A DNA stretch of 64,000 nt from Anseranas semipalmata (lineage: Eukaryota; Chordata; Aves; Anseriformes; Anseranatidae): positions 741,905 to 805,904 of the forward strand of contig VXAA01000173.1 of the NCBI GenBank assembly GCA_013399115.1, read 5' to 3'. Position 1 is the stretch's first letter. Each line of letters begins with the position of its first letter. Made by a program: the position numbers and the translations under genes. This document shows, in pieces, positions 24,807 through 37,575 of this stretch. The notes under the pieces were generated by a model. The model was not told where the DNA came from. It did not search any database and saw only the letters and a program-made list of their open reading frames with translations.

Positions 24807-26098
24807 CTGCGCCGCTTCCATTTTCTTCAGAAAGAACTGGGCAGAGAGCAGAGCAGAACCGTGCCTGGCTGCGAGCCAGCCAGCGACAGCAGTAAAACCA
24901 GCACCCACCGGCTAGCGCAGCTGGGGCCACGGAGAAGACACCCAAATTTCCTGGCCAAGGATAACTCCTCTCTTAAGCTGCTTTAAAACTTCCAACCAAA
25001 CGGAGCCTTTTTTTTGTTTTTCAATCCATGGAGGAGTTTTAATAGCAAGCATGGGTTCTCACTTTTGCAAAGGCACAGAAAGCCCAGTTGCCTCTCTGTA
25101 GGGTGGCTGTCTGGTTAGCACAGTCAGAATTAGGAGGGGGGGTATTTTATTAGCCGGTAAAGCTGATTGATTTATTAGAGCAGAAATCTCTTGCTAGCTC
25201 CAGCACAGGTTATTCTCCAAATGCAAACTCTATTTCATTTCACACACACAAAATAGCCAAAGTGCCTGTGTTATGAATAGGCCCCTTTGTTACCCTGCGA
25301 ATCGACAAGACAGACTGTTTAGTTCATGTCTGTACATTAGCAAAGGAGGACGGGGTCTGTGAGACAGATGTGGCCTTTAATTGCATGGAAATATTAGAAG
25401 ATCGTTAAGCCAATTTTGACAGGGTTTTCCTCTTACGGAGGGAGTAGAGCGTTGTTCCAGGGAAGGCGCAGGGAGCAGCCCTGTCTTGCCGGCCCCACAA
25501 ATAGGACCTTGTCTTACTCCCTCACCCCAATGCTAAACAAAACCAGAGGAGATTTACTCAGAAGCCCCACTTTCCTGCCAGAGCAGCAGAACTACATCTC
25601 AGAAAGAACTCTCTTTAAATTGCATCTGATAAAAGGCTTTTCAACACAGCTCGGGGGACTTGCCCTGTTAGAGATAAGACCAGCCGTATCAGCTCTGCTA
25701 AGAACATGGAGATGTGCCGAGAGGCCTGCTTCTTATTTATGTTAGCATGATTTGAGCGTAAGAAACACTTCAGCAAAAGGACAACAAACTGCAGTCATCT
25801 CAGAAAACATCAGTGTTGCATGTAGAGGCAGTCTGCTTTTCTATAGGAAAGCTCGCTTTTTTCTTTGATAGCCTGGGCTTTGTTTTTAGTTTCGTTACAC
25901 TCTACCAAATGACTTTGAGCAGAGTACGTGGTTGCTTTGCGTTGGTTCCTATGCTGTAAAATTGAAGGAACAACCCCAACTCCGTCTGCGTGGCACCGCT
26001 GCGATGCTGGCTTTGTCTCTCAGGCGCATTGCTGTGCGAGTCGGATCCTGGCAGCTCAGTATTTCACAGTTATCAAGCCAGAGCTAATGATTTTCATT

Positions 26099-26117
26099 AA
26101 CAAACAAACAAACAAAC
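26099..26117 (+). repeat. (AAAC)n microsatellite
   Basis: There are between four and five perfect AAAC units. It is a short microsatellite that could be polymorphic. Confidence 0.9.
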
Positions 26118-28980
26118 GTGATATTAATTGCTGCAGGTGGGGATTTGCAGATGAGCCGAGGGAGAGCTGGGCTGATTCTGTGTGGATCATGCGGAGGTCT
26201 GAGCAAGGGTCCTAGAGATGACAGAAACCTGATCAGAACCAGCCCCAAAGTGGCCCTTGGGTACATGTATATGTGTTTTTAGCATCACCTCCAGCAGAGG
26301 AGAACGCTGGGATGCAGAGTTAAGTGACCCTACCCAAAGCTGGAGCACTGAATAGGTCTCAGTGCTGGGATTTGGCTGCTGACAGCCTTGGCTCCCAGCC
26401 CCCTCCCTCCCAAACATACCGTGAGCCAGTGCTCCGCTTCTTGCCCGGTCTCACTGCAGCAAAACATCTGAATCTCCCTGCCGTGAACTCGTTCGTGGCC
26501 TCTGCCTCCCTGGCCTGCTCCACCAGGGCCAAGAGGAACCAGCAAGAAGAACCATTACTTCTCCCAGGTGTGGAAAACCAGCCGTGAGAGCAGACTGCTT
26601 GAGGTGTCAGTAGCAAAAGACCTCATTTATCTCAGCAAGGCTCAGGGCCCTTCTCAGTACCATGCTGATAAAATCAACAGACTTTCTGTTAATGGTTACT
26701 GATAAGAGATTTTTGTAACTTTTTTGCTAAGCCTCCTAGGAGAATAGGTTTAGCTTTTGTCTAGCAGTTCCAGCCTTAGGATAACACTTGCCACTTCTCT
26801 GATCTCCACCCTCCCAGGGCACTGGAGCACTCTGCAAAGTCTGAGAACTTTGGGGGGCATGCATCATACAGCTATGGAAACTGAGAAATGGAGACATTAA
26901 TACACCTGTAAGCAGAGCCTTTTTTAGTTTTATTCTCACATCTTCTGCTGTTCAGTTAGCCAGGAGGCTGCACTCACTGGCTGATCCTGGTAGATGGACA
27001 CCAGAGATGGAGTTCGGTGCATGTGTTTGGTCAGTGCATTCGTGAAATAGCACACTGTCCGTAGCAATAACTTTGCTATCCCACTAGGCATCAGAAGCTA
27101 TTTTACTATTGCAGTTTCCTGAAACATGAGTGTTGGTAGGATACTCTCTTCTCTGGGATGTGTGGTATCGCTAGGAAGAATACCACCTTGTTGACTCCTT
27201 TTTGTATTGTAATGTTAAATTTGGGTTTCAGCCCAGGTGCCAGTATGGTATTTGGACCCACAACTTTTTGTCCAAGAGGTGAGAGTGCTGGCTATCCGTG
27301 AGTCCTTCCAGGACCTTTCTCTTGCACCAAGATTAGAACATCAATGTTTCTTTGTAAAGAAATGAAAAGCCCCTGGGAACTTCCAGTGGTGTAAACTGGG
27401 TTTTCCTGTTCAAATATCTTGATTGAGATTGACAAAGAAAATATCTCGGTGTAATCCTGCCGGGCTGTTTTCCTTGGAATGCCACAAGCAGGCTTGTTCA
27501 CAAAATCTCTGCTTTTCCTATAGGCGTATGCAGAAACAATCTCGGCACTGGAGCCACAGGGGCTGGGCTCGGTGCACAAGCAAAACACAGATCCATGCCA
27601 TCCCAGCAGGGTGGCAGCCCTCAGTTCCACTGCCAAGTGGAGGAGACCAGTTGGGAACTGGATAAGGAGCCAGCAGAGGCTGGGTGTTCTGCACAAGGCA
27701 TCGATGCATGGCTTTATTCGGCACTCAGCTGGGCCGTGGTGGCACCTGTATTTGCAGCCAGGGTCAGCGGGCAAAGGAAATGGAAAACCTGGTCCAGGTA
27801 TTGTTGCTAGCTGCTCCTCCTCTGGCTGGTCTGTCTCGTGAGGTATAAGCCTAACGTTTTAGAGGGATTCAAGGGTCTGTGGCGTCCAACGCCTGTTAAA
27901 TATGAGCGCGATTTGTGTAGCTTGAGGCTCGTTTGAAAATCTCGACCTTGGGACTTGTTCATCCCCGTAAATGCCATTTTGGGGGAAAGAGGCAGGTAAC
28001 AGTGTCCCGGTGCTCTGTCAGGTGTACACATACGCTGAGTTTCCACTGACGAGCGCAGTGAGCTGTGCAAAGCGCGGGCTGGACGTGGGGAAGAAGCAGG
28101 TTCCTGTGAGTCCTGAACCACCTCCCCATGTCCTCTTAACTCCATGCTTCATGTGGTGCACACCTGACAACAAGCCTAAGTAACCAGCTCTGGGGTGAAA
28201 CACTGAGTTTATGCTTTCAGTATCATGAGCACTGAGACCCTGAACATGGATTTAATCCAGACGTAGCTCGAGCCCTAGCACTTGAAATCTCAAGCCACAT
28301 CTGGTTTAGGATTCAGCTGCAGGATGGACTTGTATTTGCCCGCTCTGATATAGTGTCCAGAGCTTGTAATATGCACTGTAGATGTCACTTGATGGATTAT
28401 GCCTTTTATTTCCTTTTGGCTGAGCCTTTCCATCGCCAAGCGCTCCCTGGGTAAGAGGCATTCAGCTTTGCTTAGGACTCCTACCTCTGTTTCAGGGGAG
28501 AAGCACACACTGCGCTCTCTCCTGGAGACTCTGCTTTGATTCTTTCATGCTGTTGTTTTTCCTTAGTCTGGAATAAGTCATCTTGGGCTGAAAGTGCATG
28601 TTTTGTTCTCTGCGGATGGAAACATATCAGCACCCGATGAATGTTTCCTGATGGGCTTCCTGCGATTGTGAAGGGAATGGTGTCAGAGAACAAAACAGGA
28701 TACGATTGCGGTGTTTGTGAATGTAACTGGGACAATGGTATCAAAGTGAAATAAAAAATAATGAATGGACATTGGTGTAGCGGTGAGTCAGAGCTCAGAG
28801 GAACCTGAAATATTTGTGCCTCTCTAAGCTGCCACCTCCCAGACCTTGCATTCCTGGGAGAACACTCTTTTTACAATTTCCAATGCTTTGGCAGTAGGAA
28901 CCAAACTGAAAAGATAAGATTTTGTGGTTTGCACCTATTCCTTCACGCTTTAGAGTCCACTCGATGTCCTTTTCCAAGGC

Positions 28981-29173
28981 AGCCTGTTGAAGGGGAGATA
29001 TGGAGGTCACCCAGACAAGTTGTGGAGGCCCCATCCCTGGAGGTGTTCAAGACTGGGTTGGACGAGGCCCTGGGCAACCTGATCTGGTGGGTGGCATCCC
29101 TGCCCATGGCAGGGGGTTGGAACCAGCTCATCTTTAAGGTCCCTTCCAACCCAAGCCATGCTATGATTCTATG
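28981..29173 (+). repeat. CR1 non-LTR retrotransposon, 5'-truncated 3' end
   Basis: This matches the 3' untranslated end of avian CR1 LINEs. A GAGGTTGTGGA-like segment is followed by CCCCATCCCTGGAGGTGTTC, AGACTGGGTTGGA, GGGCAACCTGATCTGGTGG, CCCTGCCCATGGCAGGGGG, TTGGAACCAGCTCATCTTTA, GGTCCCTTCCAACCCAAGCC and finally ATGATTCTATG. CR1 copies carry no poly-A tail and end in short ATTCTATG-type repeats, as here. Only about 190 bases remain, with no reverse transcriptase, so the copy is dead. It is the youngest-looking and clearest transposable element in the window, and the main evidence for an avian or related source. Confidence 0.93.
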
Positions 29174-32100
29174 TAGATGGGACATACCCTCTCTCATGAC
29201 AAAGTCCCCAGTACTTCTGGGTTTCTCACTTTGTTGTTTTCCTTTCTAGGATGAATCATTTATATCGAAAAGATTCAATTGCTCTTTCCACGTGGAAAAC
29301 AAAACCAGCAGGATTGTTATATAGGCTCAGTTTCTGCTATGAGTAAAAATACCACCAAAAAGCTCTCCCTTGGCAGAAATGGTGGCACAACTGCAGTAGG
29401 CAAATGCAGTTTAAAGCAAGCCTGAGTTTTCTGAAACAAAGCACTCGGTCAGTCTGCAAGCTCCTGCTCAAAATTTTGCCGCTGAAAACCAGCCTCTGGC
29501 ACTGCATCAAGGAGAGGAGTCGGGCAGTGGGTGCGCTGGGACAAAGCTGAGGTCAGCACAGAATTTCTGCAGAGCAGTAGGCTGCATTTATTCTTCAGGA
29601 TAGTTTTGGTTTGTCAGGCAGCCAGACTCTGAAACCATCTTGCAGTTTTCCCTCCATGTGTCTTCAGCAGAGAAGACCATAAAAATGCTACAATAATATT
29701 TACTGAAGTGTGTATGTTCACAGTTATATCCATGTGTCTCTGTTTACAAACGCATCTGCTCAGTGCAAGTCAATTATTTTACAAGGGTACGGAAAAAAAT
29801 TGAAAGGAAGGTGAACTGGAGCTAGGTGAATTTGAGTGCTGAGCTCTGGAAAGCAGTCACCCACGCAGTGTCAAGCTTAGTGAGCACGGGCAGCTTTGGA
29901 GTGGAGACGATGTGGGCAGAGATCAGTGGTGATAAAAGCACAGTAAACTGGCCAAGGACAGCGTTAATACATGGCAAAGGCTGATTGGTTTTCTGGAAAC
30001 ACGACATGGCTTGGAAAAGATCCGGAGAGACAATATAGTCCTCCCACCTCAGCAGACAGTGCTAACTCCACAGTTCTGCTGATTTGTTCATGGAGGCAAA
30101 TCTGTTGTTGTTTCACTACTGTTGTAGTGAAATTAGCTGCCAGAAATGAACCCTGGCTCAAGCAACGCCAATGGAAAAGCTTCCAGCGCTTTTAAGAGGC
30201 TTAAAGTTTTACCCCCAAGGTTCAGTACTCACCCTAAATCATCTCGCACGTTTTGGTTGGCAGACCCGAGCAGGAATTCTCCCAGACTTTCTGGTACCAG
30301 AAGCTGTGATTTGTCCCTTGTCTGTTAACAGGCAGACACCTCATCCAGCTCCTGCTCCCCGTGTGTATGGCAAAGGTAGCGATCCATAGGGGGATCCTTC
30401 TCCAGAGGCCCAAGGACACCCGTCAGGCTGGCTGGAGGCTGGCCGAGATGTAACGTGCTCCGAAGCACACCGCCATTCTCTGGAAAGGAAAAGCTGTGGT
30501 ATGCTTCCGAGATTCAGGAGCTTATATGATGCAGATGTGATAATCTCTCAGACATGTCCACTCTTCTAGCCTCATACCTCACCATATTCCTTCTAGGAGG
30601 TCAAGAGGTCACAGCAGTGATCCGACCACGTTCTTTTTCTCGCTTCCTCTCCTGGTCCTGTGCTGGGGCCGCACAGAACCATCTCCTGGAGACTGCCCCC
30701 GTGGCTGCGGCTGGCGCTCCTCAGCCTCCCCAGCACAGCCCCAGGGCAGGAACTCGCTGGGAAGAGTGTGTGGGACCCCGTTATTCCCACTTGGTATTTG
30801 GCCTGTTGGAAACAAATCGATAGGGGCTGTAAGCTGATTGATGTGAAGCTTAGACTGAGAAAAAAGTCTTTGGTCCAGATCCTATAAATGTGTGTGTGAA
30901 GTCAAGTGCTCGAGTGCTCTTCTGAAAAGTGAACTACAGAGCACAATTTAATTTTTTAACGTTTTGAGTCAGGTTTTGGGGATCTTGAGATCACAATAAT
31001 AAAGCATTTGTATTAGCAACCTTCTTTTATCCACCTGATGTGAAATTTCATGGAAATAGTGAAAGTAAAAATTAAGACAAAAAAAGACATATTTCTTATG
31101 AGAAATTTTGCAAAATCATTTAACCCCAATTTTCAGCCGGTTTTGGGTGATCCCTAATTTCAGTCTGGTTTTGCTACTTACGCCTATCTTATTCCTGCTT
31201 TGTTTCCTCCTAGCATGAGTTACTAAGTTGTGGTTTCCCATTTATTCGAATTGTGAAGAAATGATGCTGCATTCTACGATTGCCAAGTTAAGCTCCGCTG
31301 TAGTACTCTTGATGGAAAGTGAAAGAGGGGCGGTCAGGGCTGCAGAAGAGAGCTTGCATCGTAGTTTGTCGGGGTAGTTGGCCTGCTTCATAGTTTTGAG
31401 CAAATCTCCAGTGCAGAGTAAGCACAAAATTACTGGAGAGTGAGATATCATCCAAATAATTAAATGAAAACCAACATACAATGTTGTGGCCCTCCTTTAT
31501 ACACAAAGAAAGCCTCAAATCTACACAAACTTTGACACAGTCCTAAAGGTATGCTGCCTTCTCCTTAATCCTCAGTCCTGCTGCTGCAGCAGGGGAAGCA
31601 AGACGGCATCTCCTCCCATCCCTCCTCCTCCGGGCAGGGATTACAGCATTTGGGTTACCACAACCAAAATGCCATCAGCTCAGCTGGAAAATGCCGCGAA
31701 CAGAACGGTTTGTCAGTCACTGTGCGATGCTGTGAGTGGATAGGAGAGGTCTGGAGCAGTGGGCTCGGGCAGCGGTGGCTCTCAGCCTGCTCTTTGCACT
31801 GCAGCATGGTGATGGGTCTCTGGTACTCGCTGCAGCCCACAAATCCTCAGCCCTTAAATTTCTTGTGAAGGGCATGAGATTGGATTGTGGTTGTCAGCAA
31901 TAAAATGCCTAGGATTATAATTTTCCAGGGGGAGTTAGGGAAGTCCCTGCACCAAGCACATAATATCCTGTAAGGAAGGTGGAATAGCATGAGCAAACCT
32001 CAAGGAAGGTACGCTGGAAGGATGTGGAATGCAAAAAGCTGCAAAGGTGTTTGTATCTTTTTGTTTTGGTTGGGTGTATTGGAAAGACTGGATATATTCC

Positions 32101-32184
32101 AGTGTGGGATTGCTGTCCAGGCTTTGCTTTGAATTACCCAGAAGATTCCTGTTTGTGTCCCAGTGACAGCGCTGGGTGAGGCTC

Positions 32185-32355
32185 CGTGTTCAGCTTACAG
32201 CATGCGTGGATCAGGGCATGGGGACTGAAGGAAGACAAAGGCACAGATGGGGCAATACCTCGCTAAAGGTCACGCCAACGATCAGGGGCAGAGTTGAGAA
32301 CACAAGTCTGCTTTCCTGCCTCCTAATTCAGTGCCCAATCCATTTGAATTTACTG
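32185..32355 (+). repeat. Ancient amniote repeat (L3/MIR-like), sense
   Basis: The order is GACAAAGGCACAGATGGGGC, CGCTAAAGGTCACGCCAACG, AGGGGCAGAGTTGAGAACAC, then CTGCCTCCTAATTCAGTGCC. It follows the sense 3' part of the old amniote tail: GAGGCACAGAG, AAGGTCACACAGC, GGCAGAGCCGGGA, then TCCTGACTCCCAGTCC. It is a good match for the family. Confidence 0.6.
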
Positions 32356-32697
32356 CCCCAAGATCAACCCAGACTCTGGTCCTTTGTAAATTTTATATTT
32401 GACTCATTTTCTTGTAAGTCTGATGTTATCTTTTCTGCTTGTTGAGATGTTGGCAGCAGAAGTGCTGACTTGTAAAACTGCACTGCCAAAGTCATTTCTA
32501 TTCAAGGAGTAGATCCTCTGCATAAACCTGAAGCCATGTGTAAGGCTCATTGCTGTTGGTACCTAATACTTTGGTGCTTTGCATGGCACATCTGGGCTCT
32601 GGCAGATGGCGGGTCTGAGCTGGTAACATTCTCCTTACAAAAATATTTCAGGAGTGATTTTCCCGCAGGAGTAAGAGCAGCAAATGTATATTATTGC

Positions 32698-32714
32698 AAA
32701 AAAAAAAAAAAAAA
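32698..32714 (+). repeat. Poly-A run (17 bases)
   Basis: There is an uninterrupted A run. No retroposed gene or SINE body is seen upstream. Confidence 0.9.
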
Positions 32715-33464
32715 GGAAAAAGATCGCCCTTCTAGAAGCGGAAGTGTGGAAGTAATCTTTCCATGCATAGCGTGATGGTTCAGGTACTGAGCATTTGCTT
32801 CTCTTATAAGTCAGACTTTGTGGAGGAGGATGAATCTTTGATCTTTAGCAATGCCTTTTAAATGTGGTTATGGCCAGAAAAGTGAATGTAAAGAGCTCAA
32901 AGTCAATATTCAGTGTAAATGCATTACACGCACCTGGAAAGAGCTGTTAGTGTAGACACTGGGTCATATCTGGCATGAAAACACTGACTGCTGTCACCCC
33001 ACCAGCTCTTGTTTTCATGACACTTCTCACAGAGCCCAAACCAGGGACCTGTGAACCTCTAGCAAGCTTTCCTTGCCAGTGAACTTTGGATAAGGTTAAA
33101 AACCTGAATTTTAAGGGCCTTATCCAACGCAAACCTCTAGAGGTCAGAGAGGACAGTCAGGATATCCTGGGGCTTTCGCTGAAGCTCACGTGCCACTTCC
33201 ACTTTGCAGCAGAGAACCAGGATAACTTGCTTGAAGCGTTAGTGCGCTGTCAGCCCTCCCCACCGTGCTACCCGTGTCACGGGGGAGCACACCGGCTTTC
33301 CTGCAGCACAGGGACAAAATCAAGGTGCACCTCACCTTCCCGAAGCGCTTAGACCTGGGGCCTGGCTCCAGATGGCTTGCCTAAAAAAAAGAAAAGCGGC
33401 CAATTCATCCTTGTACCACTATAAACTGTTATTATTAATAGTCATATCACATTTTCATGTCTGG

Positions 33465-33615
33465 GGGATCCGGAAGCGTGTGCCAGCTCTATGCAAAGTT
33501 GTTTCAGCGCTCGCAGCAACTGGAGCCTCTCGTGGTGGCGGTCCACCGGCGGGCTGCCTTGAGAAGGCTGCGAGTTGAACTTACCTATCGCCGCGCTGCG
33601 AGCTGCCGTAGACAG
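33465..33615. promoter_or_regulatory. CpG-rich patch with consensus ETS site inside intron 1
   Basis: I count about 14 CpG dinucleotides in roughly 150 bases, far above the surrounding intron. It contains a strong ETS motif, CCGGAAG, at 33470-33476. On the minus strand a consensus splice donor (AG before GTAAGT) falls at the 33585/33586 boundary. The patch lies 3.8 kb before exon 2. It may be an alternative or antisense promoter, or an enhancer with CpG content. None of these is demonstrated by the sequence alone. Confidence 0.35.
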
Positions 33616-35420
33616 GACTTGCCACATTTATGCCAGGAATGTGATTAAAAACTGGAAAAACTGAAGCCGGCCTATTCCCAGAGGCAATATAATGTAACAT
33701 ATATGCCAGAGTAACACACACAAGACCCCTGTCTCAGACTGAGTCTGGCCAGCTCAAGGACACAGCCCAGGAGGCGACAGCACGGGGGGAGCTCTGGCGA
33801 GCCGTGGCCTGTCTGGTTAGGTTATGTTAGCACCTCGAACGCCTTGCCCTGTTTTCCCAGTTGCCCGTCGCCAAACGCTAAGTAACTCTAGATTCCAGGG
33901 GGACAGACATTTGCCCTGTGGTATGCAGTTTAACTGCTGATCTCTTCCTCAGCCAGAACTGAAGCCAAACACTTCCTGATCAGATTAGGTCCGTCAAAAC
34001 GGACTCTTGCCAAGCAGAGCCTCTGATAGTGGGTATAAGGAAGGCTGTACGCATTCCCCATCTGGGTCAGTCGCCTGAAATCCTGGCAGGGCCAGCTGAG
34101 CTATCCTCTCCCAAGGGAGCAAAGTGAGTCCCAGGTAGTCCTCACAGCTAGGCTGTGCTCCCAGTGCTCCCCGTACCCTGACCCCACAAGCCAAAGGCTG
34201 CCTGTTGCTTGCCACCCCTTTGCCTTTCTCCCAGGCTGTACACATCACGCAGGAGCTGATCGCAGCAGGGGCTGGCAGCATGCCACTCGGCTTCCTCCCA
34301 TGCAATCAGCAATGCTCGTTTGCTATTTGCATGCACGACCTGGTCGCGAGCAGGTGTCACAAGCCGCTATCGCTGCCTGATCTGCAGAAGCTCTGTGTGT
34401 CTTCGCTTCCCTCCCAGCCTCGAGTCTGTAGCTTTTGTGGCTGTAAGTAACTCAGGGCTTTAGCTCAAACGATTCCTGGGTCAGTAACCGCCTGGGCCTG
34501 CCATGATGGCAGTCATCACGTTTGACTTTCTTTTCCTGTGTGCGACGGAGTTTTAGAGACTACATTTTGCAGTCGGCATGCATTCAAGCAGCAAAACGCA
34601 GAGTTTCTCCATGCAGGTGCTGCCTGCCTGTAAGGCTGTCGCTGTTCTGCTTAACTCCAGTTGCTGCCGGAGGCAGGGCCCAGCAGCCGCTTGTCTTTCA
34701 AGGAAGATCCTTATCTGAGGAGGCAGACTTCTGCATCTGATGGCAGAGAAAAGTGTGTACTTGCCTTTTGTTAGCTCTGTGTATTGCAAAGATAAATGTA
34801 CTTGGATGCTGGCTTAATAATTATGCTAGTCTGGGGCTGCTCTTTGCTTGTTGGTGTTTTTTTTTTGGTGGGGCAGGTAGCCATAAAGATCTCTGCTTTC
34901 TGATGTTTTCCATCAGAACCTATCTTCAGAAGAAAAATACCTTTAGACAGAAAAAGCATTTTCCCAGGTGTTATTTCCCTTAAAAAGAGCCTTGTGTATG
35001 TTTTTAAACTGTAAATCTCCAAAAGCAAACCTTTTAAAAGCATGTTTAGTGACTTCACAGCGGTACTCCTGGTTTCCCTGCCTCTCACCAATTCGATCAG
35101 CCCTGAGCTGAGGCACACAGCTGAGGCTGGGTCTAGGGAGTCATAAGTCGGTCCAGCACCCCGGGGATTTGGAGCTCACCTACCACCTCACGCCACGATA
35201 CAGGGAACCCCCCGTTTTCTATACTCAGAGGAAGCAGGCTTACGGAAGATGTGTCATTTAGGAACCCCTGTCTGACATCCTGACTTCAGTAAATCAGAGA
35301 AGCAGCAAGTTACTGTATCCTTGCCTCTGATGGGAAGGCCTGCTCCGTTTTAAGAGCTGTCACCAGCCGGTGTTGTGTCCTTACACCTTTCTGCACAGGC
35401 AAAGTTTATATCCTGGAGTT

Positions 35421-35456
35421 ATTCTCAGTCTCTTCAATATTCTCAGTCTCTTTAAG
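35421..35456. repeat. 18-bp tandem duplication, two copies
   Basis: The unit ATTCTCAGTCTCTTCAAT at 35421-35438 is repeated as ATTCTCAGTCTCTTTAAG at 35439-35456, with two differences. It is a short local duplication. Confidence 0.85.
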
Positions 35457-37017
35457 GAGTTTCTGACAGAAGGCTGTGATCACGCAGGTCTGCACTATCA
35501 GGAAATTCTTCCAAGGAGCATCTTTCACTCCCTTTTTTATTTTGAATTTATATATTATATTATATATTAAATTTACTCTAATTAAAACAGAAAATGGGAG
35601 GGGCCACTTTTGGAAGGTTATGCATCCACCAAGGAAAAGCTACTGGAAAAGATGAGTGCAGCGTGAACTCCTTGCAACATGCAGCATTAGGCAGCGTGGG
35701 GTAAAAGCTCTCATTTTTGTTGTTTAAAGGCTGAAGCCGTCACAGCTGCTCAGTGTGAGAGGTTGCTCACAAAATATTCATAGCAAATACTGTGACTTCA
35801 GCAGGACTCAAACACATTTGAGGGTTCCCCTGAATTCAGGCTTAGTCAGGCCCACTTAAACTCTAGGCTACTCAGGCTGGTTTGGTTTTGTTATGTGATC
35901 TGATCTGAGGGCTGAGATAGAAAAGTGCTGATATTTGGAGATGCAGAGCCCTGACTTGACTCCTTCTAAGTGGGTTAATTTCAGGCTGAGAGAGATTTTC
36001 ATATTTAGCCAGTAGACTCTAGCTATTGACGTTTTTGGCGATGATATCATCAGCCTCATAATATGATTTTCACTTAGATTCTCATGTAATCGGAGGATTC
36101 CAGCAACTGCACGTTTCTAAATTTTCACAACTTCTGTTTCCCCCCCCGGCCGTGGAAAACGTTTGCAAAACTAACCTCAGAAATGACTGCTGGGGGGAGG
36201 AAGGGAGAGAGCAACAATTTATTATTTTTAAAAGCTCATGACTTGGACTGCGTCCTGTGAATTTTGAGCACCAAGTGTTTAGCAACAGATCAGCTTTGAA
36301 AGCAAAGGCAGTGTCTGTATGCTCACTGGTAACCCACTGCTGCACATACATCCATGTTACAGGTCTTCTCAATGCTCGGTCCAGAGTAGGTGAGTCTGTT
36401 ACCGTCTTTGTTTCGGAGGTCTGCTCCATTAACTCGCATTAAAGTAGTGTGTACTTTTAGTCTGGGAGGTTCCTCGTTCAGTTTCTGGCTTGCCAGCCAT
36501 AATGGCAGCTGTGTTATGTGTGGTTAGCTTAGCTCCATAAAGAACATGCAGACCCCGTCAGATGCACTTTGAATACGGCAGGACTGTGCCAAAGCCTTTA
36601 TGAGCCTGGCATGCTTCATTTAGAAAACCCAAGCACATCAACACAAGGAAATTGATAGTCAAAACTTTTTGTCAACATTTGGAGTTTCAGCAGGATAAAA
36701 AGAGGATAACAATTTCCTGTTTTTAAGCATTTCTAGAAATGCACAGTTTGGTAACTCACCAGTCCTACATTTCCCACAAAATAAACACAAAGTGTAAAGT
36801 AATGCATTTTTTATCCCACCACTAACACCCATAACTCTGACCTGTACTGACTGCTTCTCCTTCACAAGTAACCTCAAAATATAAACACCACACAAAACCC
36901 TTTGAAAGAAGATGTATAGAAATAATATGCACCTTCAAATGACACTCCGAAAATGTTATATACTGCGTATCTCTGGTTGGTTTTGGACCAGCAAGTGCAG
37001 ACAGGTGGGCAGGTAAC

Positions 37018-37025
37018 TATATAAA
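37018..37025 (+). promoter_or_regulatory. FLI1: TATA-like element upstream of exon 2
   Basis: TATATAAA lies about 340 bp before the exon 2 acceptor. A CTCAGA initiator-like sequence sits about 30 bp downstream, at 37045-37050. A start here would give a transcript running straight into exon 2 without splicing, and an ATG at 37237 is in frame with exon 2 through 42 open codons. TATA-like octamers are common in AT-rich introns, so this is only a candidate alternative promoter. Confidence 0.25.
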
Positions 37026-37233
37026 CTCACAGATGAAGCTGCTTCTCAGAGCCTGTTTACAGCATGCAGTGAGAATGGTGTAGTTCTCAGCAGCCACCTT
37101 TACTGTTTGCAGAAGTCAGATTAACCTTAACTCTTGCCCCACCCAGAGCAACACAGCAGCTAGCAAAGGAACCCACTGGTTTTGCATATGGGTTGATGGA
37201 CCCCAAAGAATCTGATTCAATCTGCAATCCTGA

Positions 37234-37575
<342 letters not shown>

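Noticed and set aside
27292..27774. 160-codon minus-strand open frame in intron 1
   Set aside because: No domain or homology is recognised. It is probably chance in GC-richer sequence.
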